Shown here: piece after piece, positions 25,677-39,307 of the stretch
How positions within the stretch are numbered: position 1 is the stretch's first letter
Layout of the letters: every line of letters begins with the position of its first letter
Source of the DNA: Nematostella vectensis
Lineage: Eukaryota > Cnidaria > Anthozoa > Actiniaria > Edwardsiidae
Direction of reading: 5' to 3'
DNA length: 64,000 bases
NCBI RefSeq assembly: GCF_932526225.1
Contig: NC_064048.1
Span: forward strand, 11,973,665 to 12,037,664
Position numbers and translations under genes: made by a program
Notes under the pieces: generated by a model
The model's input: the letters and a program-made list of their open reading frames with translations, nothing else
Databases searched by the model: none
What the model was told of the DNA's origin: nothing

Positions 25677-27353
25677 ACACAGTTCAAGATAACGTTTTTT
25701 AGTATTTTTTTATAATACTCATCAAAAAAGTGGTGTGACATAGGTTCGTCTACCTGATCCAGGATACTAAAGATACAGGCTTGATATGCATTATATACAG
25801 CTAGCAAAATGAGCTTGCTAGCTTTACTGATTATTTGTATTCGATATTTTCCTAGTAAGAGAACAAAAATAAAAAGCAAAGAGTCGAGGAAGTAAACAAG
25901 TTATGTGATCTTTAATGTTTTATTAGGAGGGGTACATTTTGTACAAAGAAGCATACATAGAATATGCTTAAAAGTGCAGTGTGATGAAGAGCTTTGCAAT
26001 AGCTCTCCGGCCAGGACACAATGAATTTCAGTCAAATTCTAATGTTGACCTAAGAGCCTTTGGTCCATGTGGAAGACTTAAATTCAAAGGAAATGCCCAC
26101 AAACTGTCAATAAACATTCAGTAAAATATCGAATATTATTTTAACACAGCATTGACAACTATTAAAGTTCAACTGTGTGTAGACAATTGAAAGCCTACAA
26201 GAAACACTGACTCCAGACATGCGCAGTGCCATGACGCTGCCCCTTTAATGAGTGGAGAGGGGAGGGATACAAGTTTATTAAAAGTCTATTTGTGAGACCA
26301 ACAAACTGGTTGAAAGAACAAGCGTGTTAATAGTAAAACAATTATTTGATTACAAAACTACTGTAGATTCCTTTGCACCAAGATAATAACACACATTATT
26401 TTGTTTGTTATTTAGGAGGAACGATACGAGCTCTACGAGACAAATGAGAAGTATTTATTACTCATCTAAATTATACACGTAAATAATAATATTCAAAAGA
26501 ACTACTGTAACTAAGTAAGTAACACTCACATGTTTTTAAAATTTTAAATAAGTATACAGTTTCATTCAGATACATCTTGTGGTCACTGTGCCATCTACAG
26601 GGCCATACCCAAAGCACCTGTGCACCCCATCCAACTAAGGGCATCGGCTGCACAGATGTTCCTGATAAATGGGGCAGGAAAATTTTCCGCGACACCGTGC
26701 TTTCATGGTCCCCCATGATTCCTTGTTGGGTGAAGCCCCTCTAGATGTTGACATGTCAACTTCGCAGTCACATGAAAGAAATGTCTAATAGTGTTTTGCA
26801 GTCAAGTTGGTTTACGATAATTGGTTACAATAGTTGGTTACAATAATTTTGAAAAATTGTTATCATAGCTATGGTCAAATACTGTACATAGAACTGCAAA
26901 TAAAAAGACTAAAAAAAATAATAATAAAAATAAAGCAAAACTAAAAGTAAAGCAAAAAACGACAGAGACATTCTGTACACAATAAAAGACAATGCGCCCG
27001 CGTGCGTTACGATGCCACGCCGACATAGCGAGCCCCCAAGGGACCCAAAACGCCTACATAGACCTGTATTTTTTTTCATCCTATATCTCAGCGAGCTGTG
27101 CGTGGCGTAACCGTATTACAGGCCTGGGATCCTGGTTATTGTCCTCCCCATTAATGCGCGGGTTGGAATACCTTGCAAGAGTGTTGTACAGCATATTCGC
27201 CGGAAATATCGGTGCTTGGGGCCTTCGGGTTCTTTACAGCCTTCCGTAAAAGCCTTGTGCTGCCATACCGATTGGGTAATCCGTATGTATGGTTTCCGTT
27301 TTGTTCTTTAGGCCGGGTTCGATCCCAGGCCAATGGCCTTTTTTTTTCTCTAT

Positions 27354-27385
<32 letters not shown>
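25677..27385. repeat. Unit 16
   Basis: Core 1679 bp plus T30 (27356-27385). B box 27316-27326. Private substitutions C26147 and T27055. Confidence 0.97.
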
Positions 27386-27390
<5 letters not shown>

Positions 27391-29027
27391 GTTCCAGATA
27401 ACGTTTTTTAGTATTTTTTTATAATACTCATCAAAAAAGTGGTGTGACATAGGTTCGTCTACCTGATCCAGGATACTAAAGATACAGGCTTGATATGCAT
27501 TATATACAGCTAGCAAAATGAGCTTGCTAGCTTTACTGATTATTTGTATTCGATATTTTCCTAGTAAGAGAACAAAAATAAAAAGCAAAGAGTCGAGGAA
27601 GTAAACAAGTTATGTGATCTTTAATGTTTTATTAGGAGGGGTACATTTTGTACAAAGAAGCATACATAGAATATGCTTAAAAGTGCAGTGTGATGAAGAG
27701 CTTTGCAATAGCTCTCCGGCCAGGACACAATGAATTTCAGTCAAATTCTAATGTTGACCTAAGAGCCTTTGGTCCATGTGGAAGACTTAAATTCAAAGGA
27801 AATGCCCACAAACTGTCAATAAACATTCAGTAAAATATCGAATATTATTTTAACAAAGCATTGACAACTATTAAAGTTCAACTGTGTGTAGACAATTGAA
27901 AGCCTACAAGAAACACTGACTCCAGACATGCGCAGTGCCATGACGCTGCCCCTTTAATGAGTGGAGAGGGGAGGGATACAAGTTTATTAAAAGTCTATTT
28001 GTGAGACCAACAAACTGGTTGAAAGAACAAGCGTGTTAATAGTAAAACAATTATTTGATTACAAAACTACTGTAGATTCCTTTGCACCAAGATAATAACA
28101 CACATTATTTTGTTTGTTATTTAGGAGGAACGATACGAGCTCTACGAGACAAATGAGAAGTATTTATTACTCATCTAAATTATACACGTAAATAATAATA
28201 TTCAAAAGAACTACTGTAACTAAGTAAGTAACACTCACATGTTTTTAAAATTTTAAATAAGTATACAGTTTCATTCAGATACATCTTGTGGTCACTGTGC
28301 CATCTACAGGGCCATACCCAAAGCACCTGTGCACCCCATCCAACTAAGGGCATCGGCTGCACAGATGTTCCTGATAAATGGGGCAGGAAAATTTTCCGCG
28401 ACACCGTGCTTTCATGGTCCCCCATGATTCCTTGTTGGGTGAAGCCCCTCTAGATGTTGACATGTCAACTTCGCAGTCACATGAAAGAAATGTCTAATAG
28501 TGTTTTGCAGTCAAGTTGGTTTACGATAATTGGTTACAATAGTTGGTTACAATAATTTTGAAAAATTGTTATCATAGCTATGGTCAAATACTGTACATAG
28601 AACTGCAAATAAAAAGACTAAAAAAATAATAATAAAAATAAAGCAAAACTAAAAGTAAAGCAAAAAACGACAGAGACATTCTGTACACAATAAAAGACAA
28701 TGCGCCCGCGTGCGTTACGATGCCACGCCGACATAGCGAGCCCCCAAGGGACCCAAAACGCCCACATAGACCTGTATTTTTTTTCATCCTATATCTCAGC
28801 GAGCTGTGCGTGGCGTAACCGTATTACAGGCCTGGGATCCTGGTTATTGTCCTCCCCATTAATGCGCGGGTTGGAATACCTTGCAAGAGTGTTGTACAGC
28901 ATATTCGCCGGAAATATCGGTGCAGCCTTGTGCTGCCATACCGATTGGGTAATCCGTATGTATGGTTTCCGTTTTGTTCTTTAGGCCGGGTTCGATCCCA
29001 GGCCAATGGCCTTTTTTTTTCTCTATG

Positions 29028-29056
<29 letters not shown>
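27386..29056. repeat. Unit 17, with a 35-bp internal deletion
   Basis: Core 1642 bp plus T29 (29028-29056), the only clearly short unit. Thirty-five bases present in all other units are missing at the 28923/28924 junction, in the CpG-rich segment before the tRNA-like element. B box 28989-28999 is intact. It also has C27395 in the start anchor, an A7 run and a single G before the tract. Confidence 0.97.
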
Positions 29057-29061
<5 letters not shown>

Positions 29062-30733
29062 GTTCAAGATAACGTTTTTTAGTATTTTTTTATAATACTC
29101 ATCAAAAAAGTGGTGTGACATAGGTTCGTCTACCTGATCCAGGATACTAAAGATACAGGCTTGATATGCATTATATACAGCTAGCAAAATGAGCTTGCTA
29201 GCTTTACTGATTATTTGTATTCGATATTTTCCTAGTAAGAGAACAAAAATAAAAAGCAAAGAGTCGAGGAAGTAAACAAGTTATGTGATCTTTAATGTTT
29301 TATTAGGAGGGGTACATTTTGTACAAAGAAGCATACATAGAATATGCTTAAAAGTGCAGTGTGATGAAGAGCTTTGCAATAGCTCTCCGGCCAGGACACA
29401 ATGAATTTCAGTCAAATTCTAATGTTGACCTAAGAGCCTTTGGTCCATGTGGAAGACTTAAATTCAAAGGAAATGCCCACAAACTGTCAATAAACATTCA
29501 GTAAAATATCGAATATTATTTTAACAAAGCATTGACAACTATTAAAGTTCAACTGTGTGTAGACAATTGAAAGCCTACAAGAAACACTGACTCCAGACAT
29601 GCGCAGTGCCATGACGCTGCCCCTTTAATGAGTGGAGAGGGGAGGGATACAAGTTTATTAAAAGTCTATTTGTGAGACCAACAAACTGGTTGAAAGAACA
29701 AGCGTGTTAATAGTAAAACAATTATTTGATTACAAAACTACTGTAGATTCCTTTGCACCAAGATAATAACACACATTATTTTGTTTGTTATTTAGGAGGA
29801 ACGATACGAGCTCTACGAGACAAATGAGAAGTATTTATTACTCATCTAAATTATACACGTAAATAATAATATTCAAAAGAACTACTGTAACTAAGTAAGT
29901 AACACTCACATGTTTTTAAAATTTTAAATAAGTATACAGTTTCATTCAGATACATCTTGTGGTCACTGTGCCATCTACAGGGCCATACCCAAAGCACCTG
30001 TGCACCCCATCCAACTAAGGGCATCGGCTGCACAGATGTTCCTGATAAATGGGGCAGGAAAATTTTCCGCGACACCGTGCTTTCATGGTCCCCCATGATT
30101 CCTTGTTGGGTGAAGCCCCTCTAGATGTTGACATGTCAACTTCGCAGTCACATGAAAGAAATGTCTAATAGTGTTTTGCAGTCAAGTTGGTTTACGATAA
30201 TTGGTTACAATAGTTGGTTACAATAATTTTGAAAAATTGTTATCATAGCTATGGTCAAATACTGTACATAGAACTGCAAATAAAAAGACTAAAAAAAATA
30301 ATAATAAAAATAAAGCAAAACTAAAAGTAAAGCAAAAAACGACAGAGACATTCTGTACACAATAAAAGACAATGCGCCCGCGTGCGTTACGATGCCACGC
30401 CGACATAGCGAGCCCCCAAGGGACCCAAAACGCCCACATAGACCTGTATTTTTTTTCATCCTATATCTCAGCGAGCTGTGCGTGGCGTAACCGTATTACA
30501 GGCCTGGGATCCTGGTTATTGTCCTCCCCATTAATGCGCGGGTTGGAATACCTTGCAAGAGTGTTGTACAGCATATTCGCCGGAAATATCGGTGCTTGGG
30601 GCCTTCGGGTTCTTTACAGCCTTCCGTAAAAGCCTTGTGCTGCCATACCGATTGGGTAAACCGTATGTATGGTTTCCGTTTTGTTCTTTAGGCCGGGTTC
30701 GATCCCAGGCCAATGGCCGTTTTTTTTCTCTAT

Positions 30734-30767
<34 letters not shown>
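29057..30767. repeat. Unit 18 (first unit of 4-unit block, copy A)
   Basis: Core 1679 bp plus T32 (30736-30767). B box 30696-30706. Markers A30660 and G30719 recur only in unit 22. G30719 shortens the T9 terminator to T8. Confidence 0.97.
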
Positions 30768-30772
<5 letters not shown>

Positions 30773-32446
30773 GTTCAAGATAACGTTTTTTAGTATTTTT
30801 TTATAATACTCATCAAAAAAGTGGTGTGACATAGGTTCGTCTACCTGATCCAGGATACTAAAGATACAGGCTTGATATGCATTATATACAGCTAGCAAAA
30901 TGAGCTTGCTAGCTTTACTGATTATTTGTATTCGATATTTTCCTAGTAAGAGAACAAAAATAAAAAGCAAAGAGTCGAGGAAGTAAACAAGTTATGTGAT
31001 CTTTAATGTTTTATTAGGAGGGGTACATTTTGTACAAAGAAGCATACATAGAATATGCTTAAAAGTGCAGTGTGATGAAGAGCTTTGCAATAGCTCTCCG
31101 GCCAGGACACAATGAATTTCAGTCAAATTCTAATGTTGACCTAAGAGCCTTTGGTCCATGTGGAAGACTTAAATTCAAAGGAAATGCCCACAAACTGTCA
31201 ATAAACATTCAGTAAAATATCGAATATTATTTTAACAAAGCATTGACAACTATTAAAGTTCAACTGTGTGTAGACAATTGAAAGCCTACAAGAAACACTG
31301 ACTCCAGACATGCGCAGTGCCATGACGCTGCCCCTTTAATGAGTGGAGAGGGGAGGGATACAAGTTTATTAAAAGTCTATTTGTGAGACCAACAAACTGG
31401 TTGAAAGAACAAGCGTGTCAATAGTAAAACAATTATTTGATTACAAAACTACTGTAGATTCCTTTGCACCAAGATAATAACACACATTATTTTGTTTGTT
31501 ATTTAGGAGGAACGATACGAGCTCTACGAGACAAATGAGAAGTATTTATTACTCATCTAAATTATACACGTAAATAATAATATTCAAAAGAACTACTGTA
31601 ACTAAGTAAGTAACACTCACATGTTTTTAAAATTTTAAATAAGTATACAGTTTCATTCAGATACATCTTGTGGTCACTGTGCCATCTACAGGGCCATACC
31701 CAAAGCACCTGTGCACCCCATCCAACTAAGGGCATCGGCTGCACAGATGTTCCTGATAAATGGGGCAGGAAAATTTTCCGCGACACCGTGCTTTCATGGT
31801 CCCCCATGATTCCTTGTTGGGTGAAGCCCCTCTAGATGTTGACATGTCAACTTCGCAGTCACATGAAAGAAATGTCTAATAGTGTTTTGCAGTCAAGTTG
31901 GTTTACGATAATTGGTTACAATAGTTGGTTACAATAATTTTGAAAAATTGTTATCATAGCTATGGTCAAATACTGTACATAGAACTGCAAATAAAAAGAC
32001 TAAAAAAAATAATAATAAAAATAAAGCAAAACTAAAAGTAAAGCAAAAAACGACAGAGACATTCTGTACACAATAAAAGACAATGCGCCCGCGTGCGTTA
32101 CGATGCCACGCCGACATAGCGAGCCCCCAAGGGACCCAAAACGCCCACATAGACCTGTATTTTTTTTCATCCTATATCTCAGCGAGCTGTGCGTGGCGTA
32201 ACCGTATTACAGGCCTGGGATCCTGGTTATTGTCCTCCCCATTAATGCGCGGGTTGGAATACCTTGCAAGAGTGTTGTACAGCATATTCGCCGGAAATAT
32301 CGGTGCTTGGGGCCTTCGGGTTCTTTACAGCCTTCCGTAAAAGCCTTGTGCTGCCATACCGATTGGGTAATCCGTATGTATGGTTTCCGTTTTGTTCTTT
32401 AGGCCGGGTTCGATCCCAGGCCAATGGCCTTTTTTTTTCTCTATGG

Positions 32447-32473
<27 letters not shown>
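30768..32473. repeat. Unit 19
   Basis: Core 1679 bp plus T27 (32447-32473). B box 32407-32417. Marker C31419 is shared with units 23 and 29 only. Confidence 0.97.
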
Positions 32474-32478
<5 letters not shown>

Positions 32479-34152
32479 GTTCAAGATAACGTTTTTTAGT
32501 ATTTTTTTATAATACTCATCAAAAAAGTGGTGTGACATAGGTTCGTCTACCTGATCCAGGATACTAAAGATACAGGCTTGATATGCATTATATACAGCTA
32601 GCAAAATGAGCTTGCTAGCTTTACTGATTATTTGTATTCGATATTTTCCTAGTAAGAGAACAAAAATAAAAAGCAAAGAGTCGAGGAAGTAAACAAGTTA
32701 TGTGATCTTTAATGTTTTATTAGGAGGGGTACATTTTGTACAAAGAAGCATACATAGAATATGCTTAAAAGTGCAGTGTGATGAAGAGCTTTGCAATAGC
32801 TCTCCGGCCAGGACACAATGAATTTCAGTCAAATTCTAATGTTGACCTAAGAGCCTTTGGTCCATGTGGAAGACTTAAATTCAAAGGAAATGCCCACAAA
32901 CTGTCAATAAACATTCAGTAAAATATCGAATATTATTTTAACAAAGCATTGACAACTATTAAAGTTCAACTGTGTGTAGACAATTGAAAGCCTACAAGAA
33001 ACACTGACTCCAGACATGCGCAGTGCCATGACGCTGCCCCTTTAATGAGTGGAGAGGGGAGGGATACAAGTTTATTAAAAGTCTATTTGTGAGACCAACA
33101 AACTGGTTGAAAGAACAAGCGTGTTAATAGTAAAACAATTATTTGATTACAAAACTACTGTAGATTCCTTTGCACCAAGATAATAACACACATTATTTTG
33201 TTTGTTATTTAGGAGGAACGATACGAGCTCTACGAGACAAATGAGAAGTATTTATTACTCATCTAAATTATACACGTAAATAATAATATTCAAAAGAACT
33301 ACTGTAACTAAGTAAGTAACACTCACATGTTTTTAAAATTTTAAATAAGTATACAGTTTCATTCAGATACATCTTGTGGTCACTGTGCCATCTACAGGGC
33401 CATACCCAAAGCACCTGTGCACCCCATCCAACTAAGGGCATCGGCTGCACAGATGTTCCTGATAAATGGGGCAGGAAAATTTTCCGCGACACCGTGCTTT
33501 CATGGTCCCCCATGATTCCTTGTTGGGTGAAGCCCCTCTAGATGTTGACATGTCAACTTCGCAGTCACATGAAAGAAATGTCTAATAGTGTTTTGCAGTC
33601 AAGTTGGTTTACGATAATTGGTTACAATAGTTGGTTACAATAATTTTGAAAAATTGTTATCATAGCTATGGTCAAATACTGTACATAGAACTGCAAATAA
33701 AAAGACTAAAAAAAATAATAATAAAAATAAAGCAAAACTAAAAGTAAAGCAAAAAACGACAGAGACATTCTGTACACAATAAAAGACAATGCGCCCGCGT
33801 GCGTTACGATGCCACGCCGACATAGCGAGCCCCCAAGGGACCCAAAACGCCCACATAGACCTGTATTTTTTTTCATCCTATATCTCAGCGAGCTGTGCGT
33901 GGCGTAACCGTATTACAGGCCTGGGATCCTGGTTATTGTCCTCCCCATTAATGCGCGGGTTGGAATACCTTGCAAGAGTGTTGTACAGCATATTCGCCGG
34001 AAATATCGGTGCTTGGGGCCTTCGGGTTCTTTACAGCCTTCCGTAAAAGCCTTGTGCTGCCATACCGATTGGGTAATCCGTATGTATGGTTTCCGTTTTG
34101 TTCTTTAGGCCGGGTTCGATCCCAGGCCAATGGCCTTTTTTTTTCTCTATGG

Positions 34153-34179
<27 letters not shown>
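32474..34179. repeat. Unit 20
   Basis: Core 1679 bp plus T27 (34153-34179). B box 34113-34123. Consensus. Confidence 0.97.
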
Positions 34180-34184
<5 letters not shown>

Positions 34185-35858
34185 GTTCAAGATAACGTTT
34201 TTTAGTATTTTTTTATAATACTCATCAAAAAAGTGGTGTGACATAGGTTCGTCTACCTGATCCAGGATACTAAAGATACAGGCTTGATATGCATTATATA
34301 CAGCTAGCAAAATGAGCTTGCTAGCTTTACTGATTATTTGTATTCGATATTTTCCTAGTAAGAGAACAAAAATAAAAAGCAAAGAGTCGAGGAAGTAAAC
34401 AAGTTATGTGATCTTTAATGTTTTATTAGGAGGGGTACATTTTGTACAAAGAAGCATACATAGAATATGCTTAAAAGTGCAGTGTGATGAAGAGCTTTGC
34501 AATAGCTCTCCGGCCAGGACACAATGAATTTCAGTCAAATTCTAATGTTGACCTAAGAGCCTTTGGTCCATGTGGAAGACTTAAATTCAAAGGAAATGCC
34601 CACAAACTGTCAATAAACATTCAGTAAAATATCGAATATTATTTTAACAAAGCATTGACAACTATTAAAGTTCAACTGTGTGTAGACAATTGAAAGCCTA
34701 CAAGAAACACTGACTCCAGACATGCGCAGTGCCATGACGCTGCCCCTTTAATGAGTGGAGAGGGGAGGGATACAAGTTTATTAAAAGTCTATTTGTGAGA
34801 CCAACAAACTGGTTGAAAGAACAAGCGTGTTAATAGTAAAACAATTATTTGATTACAAAACTACTGTAGATTCCTTTGCACCAAGATAATAACACACATT
34901 ATTTTGTTTGTTATTTAGGAGGAACGATACGAGCTCTACGAGACAAATGAGAAGTATTTATTACTCATCTAAATTATACACGTAAATAATAATATTCAAA
35001 AGAACTACTGTAACTAAGTAAGTAACACTCACATGTTTTTAAAATTTTAAATAAGTATACAGTTTCATTCAGATACATCTTGTGGTCACTGTGCCATCTA
35101 CAGGGCCATACCCAAAGCACCTGTGCACCCCATCCAACTAAGGGCATCGGCTGCACAGATGTTCCTGATAAATGGGGCAGGAAAATTTTCCGCGACACCG
35201 TGCTTTCATGGTCCCCCATGATTCCTTGTTGGGTGAAGCCCCTCTAGATGTTGACATGTCAACTTCGCAGTCACATGAAAGAAATGTCTAATAGTGTTTT
35301 GCAGTCAAGTTGGTTTACGATAATTGGTTACAATAGTTGGTTACAATAATTTTGAAAAATTGTTATCATAGCTATGGTCAAATACTGTACATAGAACTGC
35401 AAATAAAAAGACTAAAAAAAATAATAATAAAAATAAAGCAAAACTAAAAGTAAAGCAAAAAACGACAGAGACATTCTGTACACAATAAAAGACAATGCGC
35501 CCGCGTGCGTTACGATGCCACGCCGACATAGCGAGCCCCCAAGGGACCCAAAACGCCCACATAGACCTGTATTTTTTTTCATCCTATATCTCAGCGAGCT
35601 GTGCGTGGCGTAACCGTATTACAGGCCTGGGATCCTGGTTATTGTCCTCCCCATTAATGCGCGGGTTGGAATACCTTGCAAGAGTGTTGTACAGCATATT
35701 CGCCGGAAATATCGGTGCTTGGGGCCTTCGGGTTCTTTACAGCCTTCCGTAAAAGCCTTGTGCTGCCATACCGATTGGGTAATCCGTATGTATGGTTTCC
35801 GTTTTGTTCTTTAGGCCGGGTTCGATCCCAGGCCAATGGCCTTTTTTTTTCTCTATGG

Positions 35859-35885
<27 letters not shown>
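34180..35885. repeat. Unit 21 (last unit of 4-unit block, copy A)
   Basis: Core 1679 bp plus T27 (35859-35885). B box 35819-35829. Consensus. Confidence 0.97.
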
Positions 35886-35890
<5 letters not shown>

Positions 35891-37562
35891 GTTCAAGATA
35901 ACGTTTTTTAGTATTTTTTTATAATACTCATCAAAAAAGTGGTGTGACATAGGTTCGTCTACCTGATCCAGGATACTAAAGATACAGGCTTGATATGCAT
36001 TATATACAGCTAGCAAAATGAGCTTGCTAGCTTTACTGATTATTTGTATTCGATATTTTCCTAGTAAGAGAACAAAAATAAAAAGCAAAGAGTCGAGGAA
36101 GTAAACAAGTTATGTGATCTTTAATGTTTTATTAGGAGGGGTACATTTTGTACAAAGAAGCATACATAGAATATGCTTAAAAGTGCAGTGTGATGAAGAG
36201 CTTTGCAATAGCTCTCCGGCCAGGACACAATGAATTTCAGTCAAATTCTAATGTTGACCTAAGAGCCTTTGGTCCATGTGGAAGACTTAAATTCAAAGGA
36301 AATGCCCACAAACTGTCAATAAACATTCAGTAAAATATCGAATATTATTTTAACAAAGCATTGACAACTATTAAAGTTCAACTGTGTGTAGACAATTGAA
36401 AGCCTACAAGAAACACTGACTCCAGACATGCGCAGTGCCATGACGCTGCCCCTTTAATGAGTGGAGAGGGGAGGGATACAAGTTTATTAAAAGTCTATTT
36501 GTGAGACCAACAAACTGGTTGAAAGAACAAGCGTGTTAATAGTAAAACAATTATTTGATTACAAAACTACTGTAGATTCCTTTGCACCAAGATAATAACA
36601 CACATTATTTTGTTTGTTATTTAGGAGGAACGATACGAGCTCTACGAGACAAATGAGAAGTATTTATTACTCATCTAAATTATACACGTAAATAATAATA
36701 TTCAAAAGAACTACTGTAACTAAGTAAGTAACACTCACATGTTTTTAAAATTTTAAATAAGTATACAGTTTCATTCAGATACATCTTGTGGTCACTGTGC
36801 CATCTACAGGGCCATACCCAAAGCACCTGTGCACCCCATCCAACTAAGGGCATCGGCTGCACAGATGTTCCTGATAAATGGGGCAGGAAAATTTTCCGCG
36901 ACACCGTGCTTTCATGGTCCCCCATGATTCCTTGTTGGGTGAAGCCCCTCTAGATGTTGACATGTCAACTTCGCAGTCACATGAAAGAAATGTCTAATAG
37001 TGTTTTGCAGTCAAGTTGGTTTACGATAATTGGTTACAATAGTTGGTTACAATAATTTTGAAAAATTGTTATCATAGCTATGGTCAAATACTGTACATAG
37101 AACTGCAAATAAAAAGACTAAAAAAAATAATAATAAAAATAAAGCAAAACTAAAAGTAAAGCAAAAAACGACAGAGACATTCTGTACACAATAAAAGACA
37201 ATGCGCCCGCGTGCGTTACGATGCCACGCCGACATAGCGAGCCCCCAAGGGACCCAAAACGCCCACATAGACCTGTATTTTTTTTCATCCTATATCTCAG
37301 CGAGCTGTGCGTGGCGTAACCGTATTACAGGCCTGGGATCCTGGTTATTGTCCTCCCCATTAATGCGCGGGTTGGAATACCTTGCAAGAGTGTTGTACAG
37401 CATATTCGCCGGAAATATCGGTGCTTGGGGCCTTCGGGTTCTTTACAGCCTTCCGTAAAAGCCTTGTGCTGCCATACCGATTGGGTAAACCGTATGTATG
37501 GTTTCCGTTTTGTTCTTTAGGCCGGGTTCGATCCCAGGCCAATGGCCGTTTTTTTTCTCTAT

Positions 37563-37596
<34 letters not shown>
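35886..37596. repeat. Unit 22 (first unit of 4-unit block, copy B)
   Basis: Core 1679 bp plus T32 (37565-37596). B box 37525-37535. A37489 and G37548 match unit 18 exactly 6829 bp earlier, as does the tract length. Confidence 0.97.
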
Positions 37597-37601
<5 letters not shown>

Positions 37602-39275
37602 GTTCAAGATAACGTTTTTTAGTATTTTTTTATAATACTCATCAAAAAAGTGGTGTGACATAGGTTCGTCTACCTGATCCAGGATACTAAAGATACAGGC
37701 TTGATATGCATTATATACAGCTAGCAAAATGAGCTTGCTAGCTTTACTGATTATTTGTATTCGATATTTTCCTAGTAAGAGAACAAAAATAAAAAGCAAA
37801 GAGTCGAGGAAGTAAACAAGTTATGTGATCTTTAATGTTTTATTAGGAGGGGTACATTTTGTACAAAGAAGCATACATAGAATATGCTTAAAAGTGCAGT
37901 GTGATGAAGAGCTTTGCAATAGCTCTCCGGCCAGGACACAATGAATTTCAGTCAAATTCTAATGTTGACCTAAGAGCCTTTGGTCCATGTGGAAGACTTA
38001 AATTCAAAGGAAATGCCCACAAACTGTCAATAAACATTCAGTAAAATATCGAATATTATTTTAACAAAGCATTGACAACTATTAAAGTTCAACTGTGTGT
38101 AGACAATTGAAAGCCTACAAGAAACACTGACTCCAGACATGCGCAGTGCCATGACGCTGCCCCTTTAATGAGTGGAGAGGGGAGGGATACAAGTTTATTA
38201 AAAGTCTATTTGTGAGACCAACAAACTGGTTGAAAGAACAAGCGTGTCAATAGTAAAACAATTATTTGATTACAAAACTACTGTAGATTCCTTTGCACCA
38301 AGATAATAACACACATTATTTTGTTTGTTATTTAGGAGGAACGATACGAGCTCTACGAGACAAATGAGAAGTATTTATTACTCATCTAAATTATACACGT
38401 AAATAATAATATTCAAAAGAACTACTGTAACTAAGTAAGTAACACTCACATGTTTTTAAAATTTTAAATAAGTATACAGTTTCATTCAGATACATCTTGT
38501 GGTCACTGTGCCATCTACAGGGCCATACCCAAAGCACCTGTGCACCCCATCCAACTAAGGGCATCGGCTGCACAGATGTTCCTGATAAATGGGGCAGGAA
38601 AATTTTCCGCGACACCGTGCTTTCATGGTCCCCCATGATTCCTTGTTGGGTGAAGCCCCTCTAGATGTTGACATGTCAACTTCGCAGTCACATGAAAGAA
38701 ATGTCTAATAGTGTTTTGCAGTCAAGTTGGTTTACGATAATTGGTTACAATAGTTGGTTACAATAATTTTGAAAAATTGTTATCATAGCTATGGTCAAAT
38801 ACTGTACATAGAACTGCAAATAAAAAGACTAAAAAAAATAATAATAAAAATAAAGCAAAACTAAAAGTAAAGCAAAAAACGACAGAGACATTCTGTACAC
38901 AATAAAAGACAATGCGCCCGCGTGCGTTACGATGCCACGCCGACATAGCGAGCCCCCAAGGGACCCAAAACGCCCACATAGACCTGTATTTTTTTTCATC
39001 CTATATCTCAGCGAGCTGTGCGTGGCGTAACCGTATTACAGGCCTGGGATCCTGGTTATTGTCCTCCCCATTAATGCGCGGGTTGGAATACCTTGCAAGA
39101 GTGTTGTACAGCATATTCGCCGGAAATATCGGTGCTTGGGGCCTTCGGGTTCTTTACAGCCTTCCGTAAAAGCCTTGTGCTGCCATACCGATTGGGTAAT
39201 CCGTATGTATGGTTTCCGTTTTGTTCTTTAGGCCGGGTTCGATCCCAGGCCAATGGCCTTTTTTTTTCTCTATGG

Positions 39276-39302
<27 letters not shown>
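37597..39302. repeat. Unit 23 (starts 6-unit block, copy A)
   Basis: Core 1679 bp plus T27 (39276-39302). B box 39236-39246. C38248 matches unit 19 (6829 bp earlier) and unit 29 (10240 bp later). Confidence 0.97.
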
Positions 39303-39307
<5 letters not shown>

